This document shows positions 51,262-60,366 of a stretch of 64,000 nt of DNA, one piece after another. The position numbers were made by a program, and so were the translations under genes. Each line of letters starts with the position of its first letter. The stretch's first letter is position 1. Origin of the DNA: DATBQN01 sp963755825 (GTDB lineage Bacteria; Acidobacteriota; Thermoanaerobaculia; Multivoradales; UBA5704); assembly GCA_963755825.1 (NCBI GenBank), contig CAVWLA010000001.1:2294001-2358000 (forward strand), given 5' to 3'. The notes under the pieces were generated by a model. The model was not told the DNA's origin, did no database searches, and saw nothing but the letters and a program-made list of their open reading frames with translations.

Positions 51262-52585
51262 GGCTCGCGCTCCAGCTCGACCGGCGGCAGCGCGGGGAAG
51301 ATCGGCAGCTCGCCCGAGCGCACTCCGAGGAGCGCCACGACGGCGCGGCGAAACCGCCGCGCCTCCTCGCCGCGCACCGCCCGCTCGCCGTGGCCCGAGA
51401 ACGACTGATTGCGCAGCAGAAGCAGTGAGCGAAGCTCCGCCTCCTGCTGCGCGAACCGCGCCCCCAGCTCGTCACCGAGGGCCGCGAGCAGCTCGTACGA
51501 GGCGAAGAGCGGCAGGCGGAGCAGCCCGTCCTTCGGGTCGGCATGGCGCCGGACGAGCTCGGCGCGGAGCGCCTCCGGGATCAGCTCGGGGCGCGCCTTG
51601 GCGTTGTCGATCGCCGGGGTGCGGCTCGCCAGCCGGAAGCGCGCGGCGCGCTCGAGGCAGCTGTAGAGGCGGGCGACGGCGTCCTCGTACCGGTGCTCGA
51701 TCCGCGCGCGGCGGTCGGCGCTGGCCAGGAGATCGAGGAGGATCGCCCGATCTCGCGAGCCGCGCCGCCGCACCGCGCGGGCGGGGTCCTTCTCCACCTT
51801 TCCCGACAGCCGCTCGAGAAAACGCAGATGGCTCGCGACCCGCGCCGCGAGCGCGGTCCACTCGCGGTCGCCGAGGCCTGCGGCATAGGCGCGGAGAAAG
51901 GTGTGCGCCTGGGCCAGCTCGCGGAGCGCCGCGCGGTGCTCGAAGCTCTCCCACTCGCGATAGCCGGCGGCGAGCCGGGCCAGCGCGGTGAGGATCTCGC
52001 GGTGGCGGCCCGCGGCGCGCGCCGCGAGATCGCCGAGCTCCACGGCGGCCGACGCATAATGCCCGGTCCGGAAGTGCAGCCGGATCCGCTCGAGCTCCGG
52101 ACGGGCGAGCTCGAGCCACGGGTTCTGCAGGAACCACATCCGCTCGCGCCCCCTGACGACGATACCGACGCCGCCCTTGTCGCGCTCGACGCCGCCGACG
52201 TAGGAGTAGCGGTGCACGCGGTCGGCTGTCGCGAGGACGAGCGCCGCCGACATGCTCTTCGTGCCGCCGGTGTAGTCGACGGTGAGATCCTCCCACGAGA
52301 GCCCCCACTGCGAGAGCTTGGCAGGCAGCTGCGAACGGATGGCGCCGTACGCCTCGGCGAGGATCTCTGCCGACGGCGTGACGATGCGGTCGTGATCGAC
52401 CGGCTGGTAGGCGAGCCCGCGCAGGACCGTCTGGATGTCGCGGGCGCTCTCCGGCGACACGAAGAAGAGCACGTGCTCCGGCCGCTGCCGGTCGAGCGAG
52501 CAGATCACCGGCTCCGGGCTGCCACCGAGCGAGGCGAGGACGGCGCGCGGGCGGGGGGGGCAGCGGGCCGGTCCGGAGCGGTCAT
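51258..52585 (-). CDS. CARF-HEPN ribonuclease (TIGR02710/Csm6-like) with 5' frameshift
   Basis: About 443 residues. The CARF domain runs ASLGGSPEPVICSLDRQRPE, VLFFVSPESARDI and the ligand motif VDYTGGTKSMSAALVLATAD. A helical middle leads to a HEPN domain with LLLLRNQSFSGHGERA, where Arg and His fit the R-x(4-6)-H RNase motif, 43 residues from the end. Cyclic oligoadenylate made by Cas10 would activate it. The ATG at 52585, 18 bases past the upstream stop, is out of frame with the CARF domain: a run of eight G at 52553-52560 would need nine to join them. The only in-frame start in the assembly (52682) lies inside the previous gene. Confidence 0.82.
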
Positions 52586-52603
52586 GCGATTCGCGACGGC
52601 CGG

Positions 52604-54022
52604 TCAGGGCCACTTGACCTGCTCCACGTCGCCACCGACCACGACGGCCGCTCGGGCAATCCTCACATCGCCCACCTTCCAACCCACGCTCCCCTCGAAT
52701 TCGACCGCGGGCTGCTCCCGGCCGACCACCTGCAGCAGGAAATGACCAGGACCGAGCACCTCGACGACACGCACCTTCACCTGTTCGTTCTTCTTGATCG
52801 GCTGCGCCGCCGGCTGGCGCCTCGCCTGCGGGGCGCCTTCCGGGCGGAGCCCGAGATCGCCGACCCGCACGAGCGCGGCAGCAGGGCGTTGCTCGCCGAT
52901 CGGCGGCGGAGCCGGTGCCGGAGCGCTCTTCACCCCGACACTCTTGTACCTCCCGGACGCCTCGATGCCCTTTCCTCGGTAGGCCGCGAAAGGCAAGTAA
53001 CCGATCGCCTCGCCCCGGTGGAGATCGCGCCGCAGCAGGGCCCCGAGCTCGCCGGGCACCGGTTGCCAGTCTGCCGCAGGCAAGGTCGCGGGCGTCGCAC
53101 CCAGGCCAAGGTAGCGGCCCGGCCCGCGGTAGATGCGAGACTCTTCTCTGAGAATCCGGATGCGGCAGGAACCAAAGCCGAGCGGCTTTGCCATTCCGAT
53201 CTTGTGGGCGTGCTCCTCGTCGAGCTCAAGGCAGGCGATGAGCTGGCTGAGCTCGATCTCGGTGAGGTTCTCGACCACGATGCGGAACCTGAATCTCGCG
53301 CCGGCGGGCGCATGCTCCGAGAGCGCAGAGGAGCGAGTCGACCACGCCGGGTCGCCAGTCTCCGTCGCGGCGGCAGGCGCCGGCTGATCCTGATGAAGGT
53401 AGATTTTTCGGCCCCGGATGGCCCCGCCCGCCGCCTCGGTTGCACTGTAGATCGCATAGTGATGCGGCTTGGGGGAGGAGAGCTCGCGCAGGAGGATCGT
53501 CCCCGTCTCCAAGCTGGTTCCTTCGAAAACGGCATCGCTGAACGCCACCCGCCCGCGCAGGTGCACCTCGTCGCCCTGGATCACGCCGAAGAGACGGCAG
53601 GCGGGACAGAGGCTGTCCTTCACACAGCTCGAATGCAACAGCGGAGAAGGAATCGTGAGGTCGTACGGGGTGTCTCTCCCGGCTTTCTTCGAGATGCCTT
53701 TCGCGGCGGCGAGCGGCAGACAGGAAGGGTAGCTCGCCTCGTAGACCGCGCGGATCATCCCCTTGAGGGAGGTGCCCTGGAGGATCGGCCTGCCGGCGCC
53801 GTTCTTCAGGAAGGGGAAGATTCTCTGCCCTTTTCGGCCCTCGACCGGCGCGGCCCTCTGGTGGTCGGCGGTGAAGAGAGGCCCGAGCGCCTCGAGCTCG
53901 CAGACCAGTGTTCCGCCGCAGGCCCCCTCCGCGATCCGATGCCAATCGGGCGCCTTCTCGCGATCCGGCGCACCTCCCGCGAGCGGCACGAAACCGTAGG
54001 GGTTGACGGTCGGGTCAGCCAT
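52604..54022 (-). CDS. TIGR03986-like type III RAMP protein with C-terminal beta domain
   Basis: A 472-residue RAMP. Its core has FPFLKNGAGRPILQGTSLKG (the Gly-x-Ser/Thr-Leu-Lys-Gly RAMP loop), then LCPACRLFGVIQGDEVHLRG (C-x-x-C-x-L-F-G) and KIGMAKPLGFGSCRIRILRE (the glycine-rich loop). Residues 400-472 follow a Pro/Ala linker and look like a small barrel (EQVKVRVVEVLGPGHFLLQV; VGWKVGDVRIARAAVVVGG). It would form part of the crRNA-binding backbone of the complex. It overlaps csx19 by eight bases. Confidence 0.85.
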   Translation of the reverse strand: MADPTVNPYGFVPLAGGAPDREKAPDWHRIAEGACGGTLVCELEALGPLFTADHQRAAPVEGRKGQRIFPFLKNGAGRPILQGTSLKGMIRAVYEASYPSCLPLAAAKGISKKAGRDTPYDLTIPSPLLHSSCVKDSLCPACRLFGVIQGDEVHLRGRVAFSDAVFEGTSLETGTILLRELSSPKPHHYAIYSATEAAGGAIRGRKIYLHQDQPAPAAATETGDPAWSTRSSALSEHAPAGARFRFRIVVENLTEIELSQLIACLELDEEHAHKIGMAKPLGFGSCRIRILREESRIYRGPGRYLGLGATPATLPAADWQPVPGELGALLRRDLHRGEAIGYLPFAAYRGKGIEASGRYKSVGVKSAPAPAPPPIGEQRPAAALVRVGDLGLRPEGAPQARRQPAAQPIKKNEQVKVRVVEVLGPGHFLLQVVGREQPAVEFEGSVGWKVGDVRIARAAVVVGGDVEQVKWP

Positions 54023-54590
54023 TCTCGTCGCCCTCGTCGCCCTCGTCGCCCTCGTCGCGCCGCATCGCGATCCGCACGCAGCGCAGGAACTCGCCCTCGC
54101 CGCTGGCGGCGACGTAGCGCCGCACGGTAAGGCGAGGGGTCGTGCCGGCCTCGGGCGGCCCGGCGAGATCAAGCGGGTAGGACTGCACCTGCGGGATCTC
54201 GCGGGCGTAGAAGCGCGGGCCGCCGTCGGGATTCCCCTCAGGGTCGGCCGCCGGATCGACCCAGTCGCCCCAGAGGAGGAGGTCGGAGTCGCCTTCGCCC
54301 GCCTCCCGCGCGAGGAGCAGAGGCCCGCTGAAGCCGACGGGGAAAGCGCCCTCCTCGACCAGGAGAACCGCGTGGAGGCCGTCCGGCGCAGTGCGCCAGC
54401 GGTACTCACCGGCCTCGCCGAAGATCCGCCCGCCGGGCCAGCGCACGGGATCGCTCCAGTCCGGCACGTCCGCGAGCCGAGCGAGCCGCGCCTCCCGCGG
54501 CGCCTCGAGCCAGGCGAAGACGGCCCAGGCAAGATCCTCCGGCGGCGGATGGCGAGCGAGACCTCGGCAGAAGGCGACCGACGCGCTCAT
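54015..54590 (-). CDS. csx19: Type III-D accessory protein Csx19
   Basis: A 191-residue protein matching the TIGR03984/Csx19 pattern. An aromatic strand set (EAGEYRWRTAPDGLHAVLLV) is followed by LLLWGDWVDPAADPEGN, FYAREIPQVQSYPLDLAG and RLTVRRYVAASGEGEFLRCV. Csx19 marks subtype III-D and is thought to be part of the effector complex; no catalytic residues are evident. The C-terminus ends in an acidic repeat from three 9-bp units (RDEGDEGDEGDENG). It overlaps its neighbours by four and eight bases. Confidence 0.82.
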   Translation of the reverse strand: MSASVAFCRGLARHPPPEDLAWAVFAWLEAPREARLARLADVPDWSDPVRWPGGRIFGEAGEYRWRTAPDGLHAVLLVEEGAFPVGFSGPLLLAREAGEGDSDLLLWGDWVDPAADPEGNPDGGPRFYAREIPQVQSYPLDLAGPPEAGTTPRLTVRRYVAASGEGEFLRCVRIAMRRDEGDEGDEGDENG

Positions 54591-55648
54591 TCCGCCGCTC
54601 CCCCCGCGGCCGGAGAGGATGCGACGAAGCGATCGAACGCCGGAGCCACCGCCTGCCAGAATGCCGACGGATCGTCGACCTCGAAGCTCTCGTAGAGGCT
54701 GAGGCCCGCGGTGACCGGCTTGGCGTGGAGAGCGGGCGGCGGCTCCTCACGCAGACCGTAGAGGGCATGCTCCGCGGGATCGGCGACCAGGCTGCCGAGG
54801 TGCTGCACCCGGCCGGCGGCGCGTCCGCGCGGATAGGTGAGGACGATCTTCTCGACCTTCGCCGTCACCATGCCGAACCCCTTCGACTTGCCGAAGCCGA
54901 TGGCGACCAGGCCGTCCTCGAAGTCCCGGAAGGCATAGGCGAGCCATCCGAGCTGCCAGAGCTCGAAGTTGGCGACGGTCACCTCGGTCTTGAAGGTCGT
55001 CTCTTCGAGCGCGTGCAGCCGCATGTTGGCGCCGCCGCCCTTCCTTTCTTCGCCTGCCGGACCGCCCTCCCCGCTCCCGCCCGGCGCCGCGGCGCTCTTC
55101 TCGCCCTGATAGACGCCGCCGGTGAAGCGATCGATGCCGATCATGTCGCGGTAGACCGAGCGCTTCGTTCCGCCGAGATCGGCGTCGCCGATGCGGAGGC
55201 GGCTCGCCGTGGCGGTGCAGCCGAAGAGCTTGCAGGCCGGGCAGGCGTGCGCATACGGCGGCTCGCAGGCTTTGGCCTTGAGCCGCTCCGAGCACGAGAC
55301 GAGCGGTTTGCCGGCCGTCATCTCAAACGGATCGCAGGCGGTCAGCGGAGGCTCTTCCGATTCCGGGCGGAGGGAGCGGACGATGCGCTCCGCCTGAGCC
55401 CGCAGCGGGCCGCGCAGCGAGGTCCCAGGGACATAGAAGGGCAGATGGTTGAGATCATCGCCCGAGCGGCTCTTCGCGACGGCGGCCTGGACGGCCTGGG
55501 CCGCCGCGCGGCTGATGAACACCTTGTTCGGGTCCTTGCCCTTGGGGGAATCCTTCGGCTTCTCATAGCGGCCGTCCGCGATGAGCAGCGGCCCGGTGCA
55601 GGAAAACTTCCACTCGAAACGGGCCTCACACAGTCGGCGCTTGAGCAT
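54587..55648 (-). CDS. Csm3-like type III RAMP protein
   Basis: A 353-residue RAMP from ATG 55648. Motifs: FEWKFSCTGPLLIADGRYEK, KGKDPNKVFISRA (the Asp lies near the usual catalytic site of Csm3), NHLPFYVPGTSLRGPLRAQA (RAMP loop), AHACPACKLFGCTATASRLR, and VAIGFGKSKGFGMVTAKVEK. A flexible Gly-rich insert (APGGSGEGGPAGEERKGGG) lies near residue 200. It should coat the crRNA and may cut target RNA. It overlaps the Csx7-like gene by 23 bases. Confidence 0.85.
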   Translation of the reverse strand: MLKRRLCEARFEWKFSCTGPLLIADGRYEKPKDSPKGKDPNKVFISRAAAQAVQAAVAKSRSGDDLNHLPFYVPGTSLRGPLRAQAERIVRSLRPESEEPPLTACDPFEMTAGKPLVSCSERLKAKACEPPYAHACPACKLFGCTATASRLRIGDADLGGTKRSVYRDMIGIDRFTGGVYQGEKSAAAPGGSGEGGPAGEERKGGGANMRLHALEETTFKTEVTVANFELWQLGWLAYAFRDFEDGLVAIGFGKSKGFGMVTAKVEKIVLTYPRGRAAGRVQHLGSLVADPAEHALYGLREEPPPALHAKPVTAGLSLYESFEVDDPSAFWQAVAPAFDRFVASSPAAGGAAE

Positions 55649-56486
55649 GGAGCACCTCCTCGAGTGGGATCGGCTGATGGGGATCGCCTCCCGCGGTGAC
55701 CGCCTTCCAGAGCGCCTCGGGACTGGCAAAACCCTTGACCTCGAGGGAGCCCTTCTTCAGCCGAACGAGGCCGAGGCCGGCGGCTCGCTTGCCGCCGACG
55801 TGGAGACCGCCCGAGAGCAGGGCGACGGCCAGCTGGAGGAGCGTTTCGTCCACCGCGGTGAGGTTCTCGACCTGCAAACACAGCTTGAACGGCGTGTGGT
55901 CCTTGCCGGGCTCGAGGACCTCGTAGTTGAATTTGATCTGCTCGCGCGCCGCCCCGGTGTCGCGGTCGATACCGACGCCGTCGCGGACGATGGACGTCTC
56001 GCGCAGCTCGGACCGTTTCTCCGGATAGGCGTCCTCGATCACCAGCCGTGAAGCGTAGACCGGCGAGCCGAAGAGCTTGCAGAGAGGGCAGAGGTTCCCC
56101 TCGAGGTAGTCGAGCGGCGCCTGGCGCTCCGCGCTCGTCGCCGTCCTCGCTCGGGCCATTTCGTCGAGATCAACCAACTGATCCTGCTTCGCGCGGCTCG
56201 ACGTGATGCAGGCGTCCTCGGCGTCGTCGGGTACGAAGAGCGTACAGGCCCAGAGGTCCGGGCGCCTGCCGGCGCCGGCCAGAACCCGCTCGAGCTCGCA
56301 GCGCAGCGATCCGCGGAGGCTGCTGCCCGGCATGTAGGGGATGCCGCCGCGATCCCTCATCAGCGGCGCGTCGGTCGAGGCCGAGGCCCGTCCCGAGGAG
56401 AGGCGCAGCGGCGTCATAAGCTCGAGAGTGCCTTCGAAGCGATAGCGGCTGAAGAGCGCCGCGTGGCCGAAGGGCGGCGGTTTCAT
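55626..56486 (-). CDS. Csx7/Csm3-like RAMP protein with catalytic Asp
   Basis: A 286-residue RAMP of the Csx7 (SSO1426-like) type. It reads TLELMTPLRLSSGRASASTD, then APLMRDRGGIPYMPGSSLRG; the Asp in STDAPLMRD matches the residue that cuts target RNA every six bases in Csm3. LCPLCKLFGSPVYASRLVIE and ETSIVRDGVGIDRDTGAARE follow, and LSGGLHVGGKRAAGLGLVRL is the glycine loop. ATG 56486 overlaps the small-subunit gene by four bases. Confidence 0.88.
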   Translation of the reverse strand: MKPPPFGHAALFSRYRFEGTLELMTPLRLSSGRASASTDAPLMRDRGGIPYMPGSSLRGSLRCELERVLAGAGRRPDLWACTLFVPDDAEDACITSSRAKQDQLVDLDEMARARTATSAERQAPLDYLEGNLCPLCKLFGSPVYASRLVIEDAYPEKRSELRETSIVRDGVGIDRDTGAAREQIKFNYEVLEPGKDHTPFKLCLQVENLTAVDETLLQLAVALLSGGLHVGGKRAAGLGLVRLKKGSLEVKGFASPEALWKAVTAGGDPHQPIPLEEVLHAQAPTV

Positions 56487-56977
56487 GGCTGTGTCCCTCC
56501 TGGAGAATGCGCGAGAGCGTGGAGCGGCATCGCCTCGCCGGTCGCCGATTCGTAGCGGTAGAGGCCGTCGAGCCGGTCCCAGAAACGGCGCAGCGCGGCC
56601 AGCCGGTCGAGAGGCTGGGGAACACTGTCGCCCAGGTAGCTCTGCCGCTCGATCCAGACCAGCAGCTCCTCGCCGAGCGTAGACTGCGAGGCGCCGGCTC
56701 CCGGCGTCGAGAGCCACGACTTCGGCTTGCCGCCGCGCTCGACCTCCGCACGCAGCTTGGTGAGCTGGGCGCCCAACCAGCCGCGGAGGCCGGCGAGCGC
56801 CTTCTCAAAGGTTCCGGCACCGAGGATCTGCTCACCGGCCGCCGCCATCTGCGACGAGCTCAGCGCCTTCGGCGTGAACCCCAGCGAGTAGAGGGCTTGT
56901 GCGCGCTCGATCAGCGCGCTCTCGAGAAGGATGAGCTCGAGATCCGAGCCGAGGGTCGCCGCGAGCCCGCCGCTCAT
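56483..56977 (-). CDS. Probable small subunit (Cas11/Csm2-like) of the III-D complex
   Basis: A 164-residue protein, mostly helical: DLELILLESALIERAQALYS, then LGAGTFEKALAGLRGWLGAQ, ELLVWIERQSYLGDSVPQPL and LAALRRFWDRLDGLYRYESA. It has no RAMP or catalytic motif. Size, helical character and place between csx10 and the Csm3-like gene suit a Cas11-type small subunit that lines the target RNA. I do not recognise a named family, so this is inference. It overlaps both neighbours by four bases. Confidence 0.65.
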   Translation of the reverse strand: MSGGLAATLGSDLELILLESALIERAQALYSLGFTPKALSSSQMAAAGEQILGAGTFEKALAGLRGWLGAQLTKLRAEVERGGKPKSWLSTPGAGASQSTLGEELLVWIERQSYLGDSVPQPLDRLAALRRFWDRLDGLYRYESATGEAMPLHALAHSPGGTQP

Positions 56978-58047
56978 CCTTCGCCTCCCGCCGCGAACCG
57001 CAGGTGAAAGGGATTCCAGAGCACGGCTCGCCCATAACCCTCGTCGTGGGCGTCGCCGATCCATCCGCTGCCGGTACCAGCCGCGATGTGCGGCTCGGCG
57101 CGGCCCGGAGCGAGCTCGAAAAGAAAGGCGCTGCCGGCGCTGACCGCGAGGCGAGGCGACCGCGGCAGCCGGATCGGCTCGCCGTCGAAGCCGAAGACGC
57201 GGCGCGACTCGGCGAAGGCGCTGGACCGGAGCGACCAGTCCGCCGGGTCGATGCCCAGGGGCGCCAGATGCGCGAGCGCCGGAGCGGTGAGGTCGCGGAG
57301 ATAGTCGTCGGAGAAGAGCCCGTCGCTCGCGAGGGTGACAGCGAGGACGGGGCGGCCCGCCGCCGCGGTGAATTTCCGATAGCGCTCCCGCGCCGACTCG
57401 AGGGCGCTCGGCACCGCGGCCGAGGAGCGCACCTCGCACCAGCCCTGTCCTCGGCTGCCGCCCGTGCCGACGACCGCCGGGAAGGGCTCGGCGAGCAGCT
57501 CGGCGATGCGCTCCTCGGCCTCTTCCGACGCCTCGATGACGGCGGAAAAGACCTGGCCTTCGGCGAGCACCCGCTGGCTGAAGAGCTGGCCGCCCTTCGC
57601 CGTGCCGCGGGTGGGCTCGACCGCCGTGCGCGTGATCAGCCGTGTCGCGACCTTGGCGGCCCGTTGATCGGAGGGGCGCCAGAAGCCTGGAAGGTAATCG
57701 AGGGGCCGGCCGCAAACGCACGAGCCGGAGCGGCCGAGCAGGAGGTCGGCCACGCCATGGCCCGCAGGTTTGAATCCAGGCTCGAGCTTGCAGGTCCTCG
57801 CCGAGAGAGGGATGGGCTCCGAGCTCTCGGGGAAGGCGAAACCGTAGCGCACCTGCCGGGTGAGGAACAGGCGGTCGAACTCGGCGCCGTTCGGATCCAG
57901 CCCGCAGTCGATGGCCCGCCGCGCGAGGATGCCGCGGACCGTATTGCCCGGCAGAAACCGGAGGGTCTCGAGGAGGTTGGAGGCCGGCGGTGCGGCGGAG
58001 ACGAGAGCCGGCGAGCGGAGCTCGATCGCGATCGGAAACGCCTTCAT
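56974..58047 (-). CDS. csx10: Type III-D RAMP protein Csx10
   Basis: A 357-residue protein of the Csx10 (TIGR02674) type. The N-terminal RAMP has PIAIELRSPALVSAAPPASN and TLRFLPGNTVRGILARRAID, then VRYGFAFPESSEPIPLSAR. A Cys pair lies in GSCVCGRPLDYLPGFWRP. The second half has TRTAVEPTRGTAKGGQLFSQ, the stretch LFSQRVLAEGQVFSAVIE typical of Csx10, and AVVGTGGSRGQGWCEVRSS. It caps the crRNA 5' tag end with Cas10, the role of Csm4. Overlaps with both neighbours are four bases. Confidence 0.9.
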   Translation of the reverse strand: MKAFPIAIELRSPALVSAAPPASNLLETLRFLPGNTVRGILARRAIDCGLDPNGAEFDRLFLTRQVRYGFAFPESSEPIPLSARTCKLEPGFKPAGHGVADLLLGRSGSCVCGRPLDYLPGFWRPSDQRAAKVATRLITRTAVEPTRGTAKGGQLFSQRVLAEGQVFSAVIEASEEAEERIAELLAEPFPAVVGTGGSRGQGWCEVRSSAAVPSALESARERYRKFTAAAGRPVLAVTLASDGLFSDDYLRDLTAPALAHLAPLGIDPADWSLRSSAFAESRRVFGFDGEPIRLPRSPRLAVSAGSAFLFELAPGRAEPHIAAGTGSGWIGDAHDEGYGRAVLWNPFHLRFAAGGEG

Positions 58048-58682
58048 CGCGAGCCGGCCTCGATGCGAATGCCGCCGTCCAAGGAACCGCGGCCGGCGGC
58101 CTTCCGGGCGCCGAGCGCGTCGACCAGGGACGCCGCCGCGACCAGAAACTCCATCTCCTCCGCGCGGATCTCGCCGCCGAAGCGCAGCGTGCCGGCGAAG
58201 CTCAGGCTCGCCGGCACCGTCTCGTCGAGGAAGAGATGATCCCCCAGCGCCGTCCGGCGCGTCCGCGAGAGAGCGATGCCGGGGCGGATCTCCGCGTCCG
58301 CGTGGACCACAGGATTCGGGTCAGCGAGGAGCAGGGTGCGGAGGAGCGGCGCCCAGGGCTCCTCGAGAGACGCGGCGCCGACTCGCAGCAGCGCCGGGAT
58401 CGCCGAGTTGCCGAAGAGGCGGCAGGCGGTGCAGGCGGTGTCCAGGTGCTTGCAGGCCGGAGCGCCGGAGGCGTGGAGGCGGAGATCCGGGGGCGCCCCT
58501 CCCGCGGAGAGCAGGCGCTCGGCAAAAAAACGGAGCCTCCCCTTGACCGTCGAGCCAGGGATCACGGGAAGGCCGTCGGCGCCGCGCACGACGATGCGGT
58601 CCACGAGGCCGGCGACGCCGAGCCCGGTGTAGGAGCCGACCGGGGTGCGGAAGAGCAGCCTGTAGGACGAGGGATCAGCCAT
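58044..58682 (-). CDS. Csm3-family type III RAMP protein
   Basis: A 212-residue single-domain RAMP. It reads YRLLFRTPVGSYTGLGVAGL, then VDRIVVRGADGLPVIPGSTV with KGRLRFFAERLL (RAMP loop), ACKHLDTACTACRLFGNSAI (Cys motif and L-F-G), and RTRRTALGDHLFLDETVPA. The Asp in GLVDRIVVRG is at the site of the catalytic Asp of Csm3. It overlaps cas10 by eight bases and csx10 by four, as second gene of the operon. Confidence 0.88.
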   Translation of the reverse strand: MADPSSYRLLFRTPVGSYTGLGVAGLVDRIVVRGADGLPVIPGSTVKGRLRFFAERLLSAGGAPPDLRLHASGAPACKHLDTACTACRLFGNSAIPALLRVGAASLEEPWAPLLRTLLLADPNPVVHADAEIRPGIALSRTRRTALGDHLFLDETVPASLSFAGTLRFGGEIRAEEMEFLVAAASLVDALGARKAAGRGSLDGGIRIEAGSR

Positions 58683-60366
58683 CGCCGCCCTCCACGACGA
58701 GCGCCGTGCCGCCGGTCCGAGCCTCGGGCACGAAGTCGTAGAGCTCGACGATCTCGGAGAGCGGCGTGCTCCAATAGCCCTTGCCGGCGTCGCGGAACGG
58801 AAAGAAGGGAAGCTCGGCGACGAGGTCGGCGAGCGGCCCGGAGTCGAGGTCGCCGGTCACCTGCAGTCGCTCGCGCAAACGCAGGGCATCGAACTGGGCC
58901 TCGATCGGGCTCCGGAAGAGAGCCGCGTAGAGGGCCTTGAGCTTGCTGCGCGGCACTGGCGAGGTCTTGAGGGCGCGAATCCGGTCGCAGAAGGTCACCA
59001 GGCCGGCCGCCGTGTAAGGCCGCTCGGTCCGCCTCACCCTCGTCCCGCTTGGGCAGGATGCCTCGTATTCGGCCTGGCGCTGATCCCGCATCCCCTCGCT
59101 CACCGACTCGTGGAGGACGGCGAAGTCGACCGTCCCCGTGGCCGTGCCGGCCTGAGCGAGATCCGCGGCCTTCCGCTTTGCGAGCTTCATCAGCTCGGCC
59201 GCCAGCTCGACGAGCTGAGATGCCGGATAGGAAGCGTGGGCGATCAGCACGCCGGCCGACGTGGTGAGGCCATCCGGCGCGAAGCGCCGCGAGAGCCGGC
59301 GGCCCGCCACCCATTCGTCCTGAAGAGCCAGCGTCCTCTCCTGGTAGAGCGAGACGAAGCGTGCAGCCACACCCAGAGCCGCCTGCGCGGGCACCACGAC
59401 GATCAAGTCGTCTCCGCCCGCCAACACGAGCTCCGCGGGCACCAGGCGAGCGGGCTCGCCCCTCGCGGTCTCCATCTCCTCCGTGCCGGCCTCCGCGAGC
59501 ACGGCCTCGACAGCCGCCTCGCGGATGGCGCGATCGACGATCTCGGAGAACGCCCGATACGCCCCTTCGGCCTCGTCGCCGGGAAAGAGGCTCCCCATCT
59601 CGCGGACCACCTGTCCCATGGCATTGCCGTCGGCGTAGATCAATGCGAGGTAGTTGCTCGGCCGCGAGCGATCGCCGATGTCCTCGAAGTCCTGCGGCAG
59701 AAGCGTTCGGGCGCCGTGGAACCGCTTCTCGACCTCCTTGACGAGGGTGGTGAGAATGAAGTCCGGCCGCCCGGCGCGCAGCACCTCGGCCGGCGGTACG
59801 GGCTGCAGGCGCTCGAGCCGTCCCTTGTCGTGCCGGAAGAATGCATGCACCTCCTCGCGCTTGAGGCGGCAGGATCGGCAGAGCTGGTGGACGCCCTGCA
59901 CGTCCGGGCGCGGAAGGTGCTGCGCGGGCTCCCGGCCACAGGAGCTGCAGGGCCGGATCCAGCGGCCGCCGACCGACGGAATCGCCTCGGCGCGGTCCTG
60001 TTTGCTCCGGTTCGATTCCTCGACCGCGCGCCGCACCCACGCCGGGAACGACTCGCCGGCCGCTCGCTCCGCCACGACGACCGAGACGCGCGCATCCCAG
60101 GAATTCCGCCGATAGAGGTCGCGCACGTCGCGCGCGAACTCGTCGGCGCCGGCACGCTCCCGGAACAGGACCCGCCCGCTGCCGCCGCCGAGGTAGATCT
60201 CGCGCCCACCGTGCTTGACGACGAGATCTCGGGTCTGGCGGCGGTTCAACCGGTCGAGCAGCAGACTCGCGCCGCGGGTCTCGCGGAGAAACCGCGACGC
60301 GAACAGGTAGCCCTTGATGCGCTGGGTCTCGACGACCACCAGAACCGGGAAGTCGGGCACCGTCAC
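58675..60366 (-). CDS. cas10: Cas10 with GGDD cyclase and no HD domain
   Basis: A 563-residue large subunit from GTG 60366. It has a first palm domain (VLVVVETQRIKGYLFASRFL), a zinc ribbon with Cys140, Cys143, Cys163 and Cys166 (RPCSSCGREPAQH; HQLCRSCRLKR), NYLALIYADGNAMGQVVREM, and LVLAGGDDLIVVVP with GGDD at residues 317-320. The N-terminal HD nuclease of many Cas10 proteins is missing. Cyclic-oligoadenylate synthesis is therefore the likely output, consistent with two CARF genes in the operon. It is the first gene of the effector operon. A second GTG lies two codons in. Confidence 0.92.
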   Translation of the reverse strand: MTVPDFPVLVVVETQRIKGYLFASRFLRETRGASLLLDRLNRRQTRDLVVKHGGREIYLGGGSGRVLFRERAGADEFARDVRDLYRRNSWDARVSVVVAERAAGESFPAWVRRAVEESNRSKQDRAEAIPSVGGRWIRPCSSCGREPAQHLPRPDVQGVHQLCRSCRLKREEVHAFFRHDKGRLERLQPVPPAEVLRAGRPDFILTTLVKEVEKRFHGARTLLPQDFEDIGDRSRPSNYLALIYADGNAMGQVVREMGSLFPGDEAEGAYRAFSEIVDRAIREAAVEAVLAEAGTEEMETARGEPARLVPAELVLAGGDDLIVVVPAQAALGVAARFVSLYQERTLALQDEWVAGRRLSRRFAPDGLTTSAGVLIAHASYPASQLVELAAELMKLAKRKAADLAQAGTATGTVDFAVLHESVSEGMRDQRQAEYEASCPSGTRVRRTERPYTAAGLVTFCDRIRALKTSPVPRSKLKALYAALFRSPIEAQFDALRLRERLQVTGDLDSGPLADLVAELPFFPFRDAGKGYWSTPLSEIVELYDFVPEARTGGTALVVEGGDG

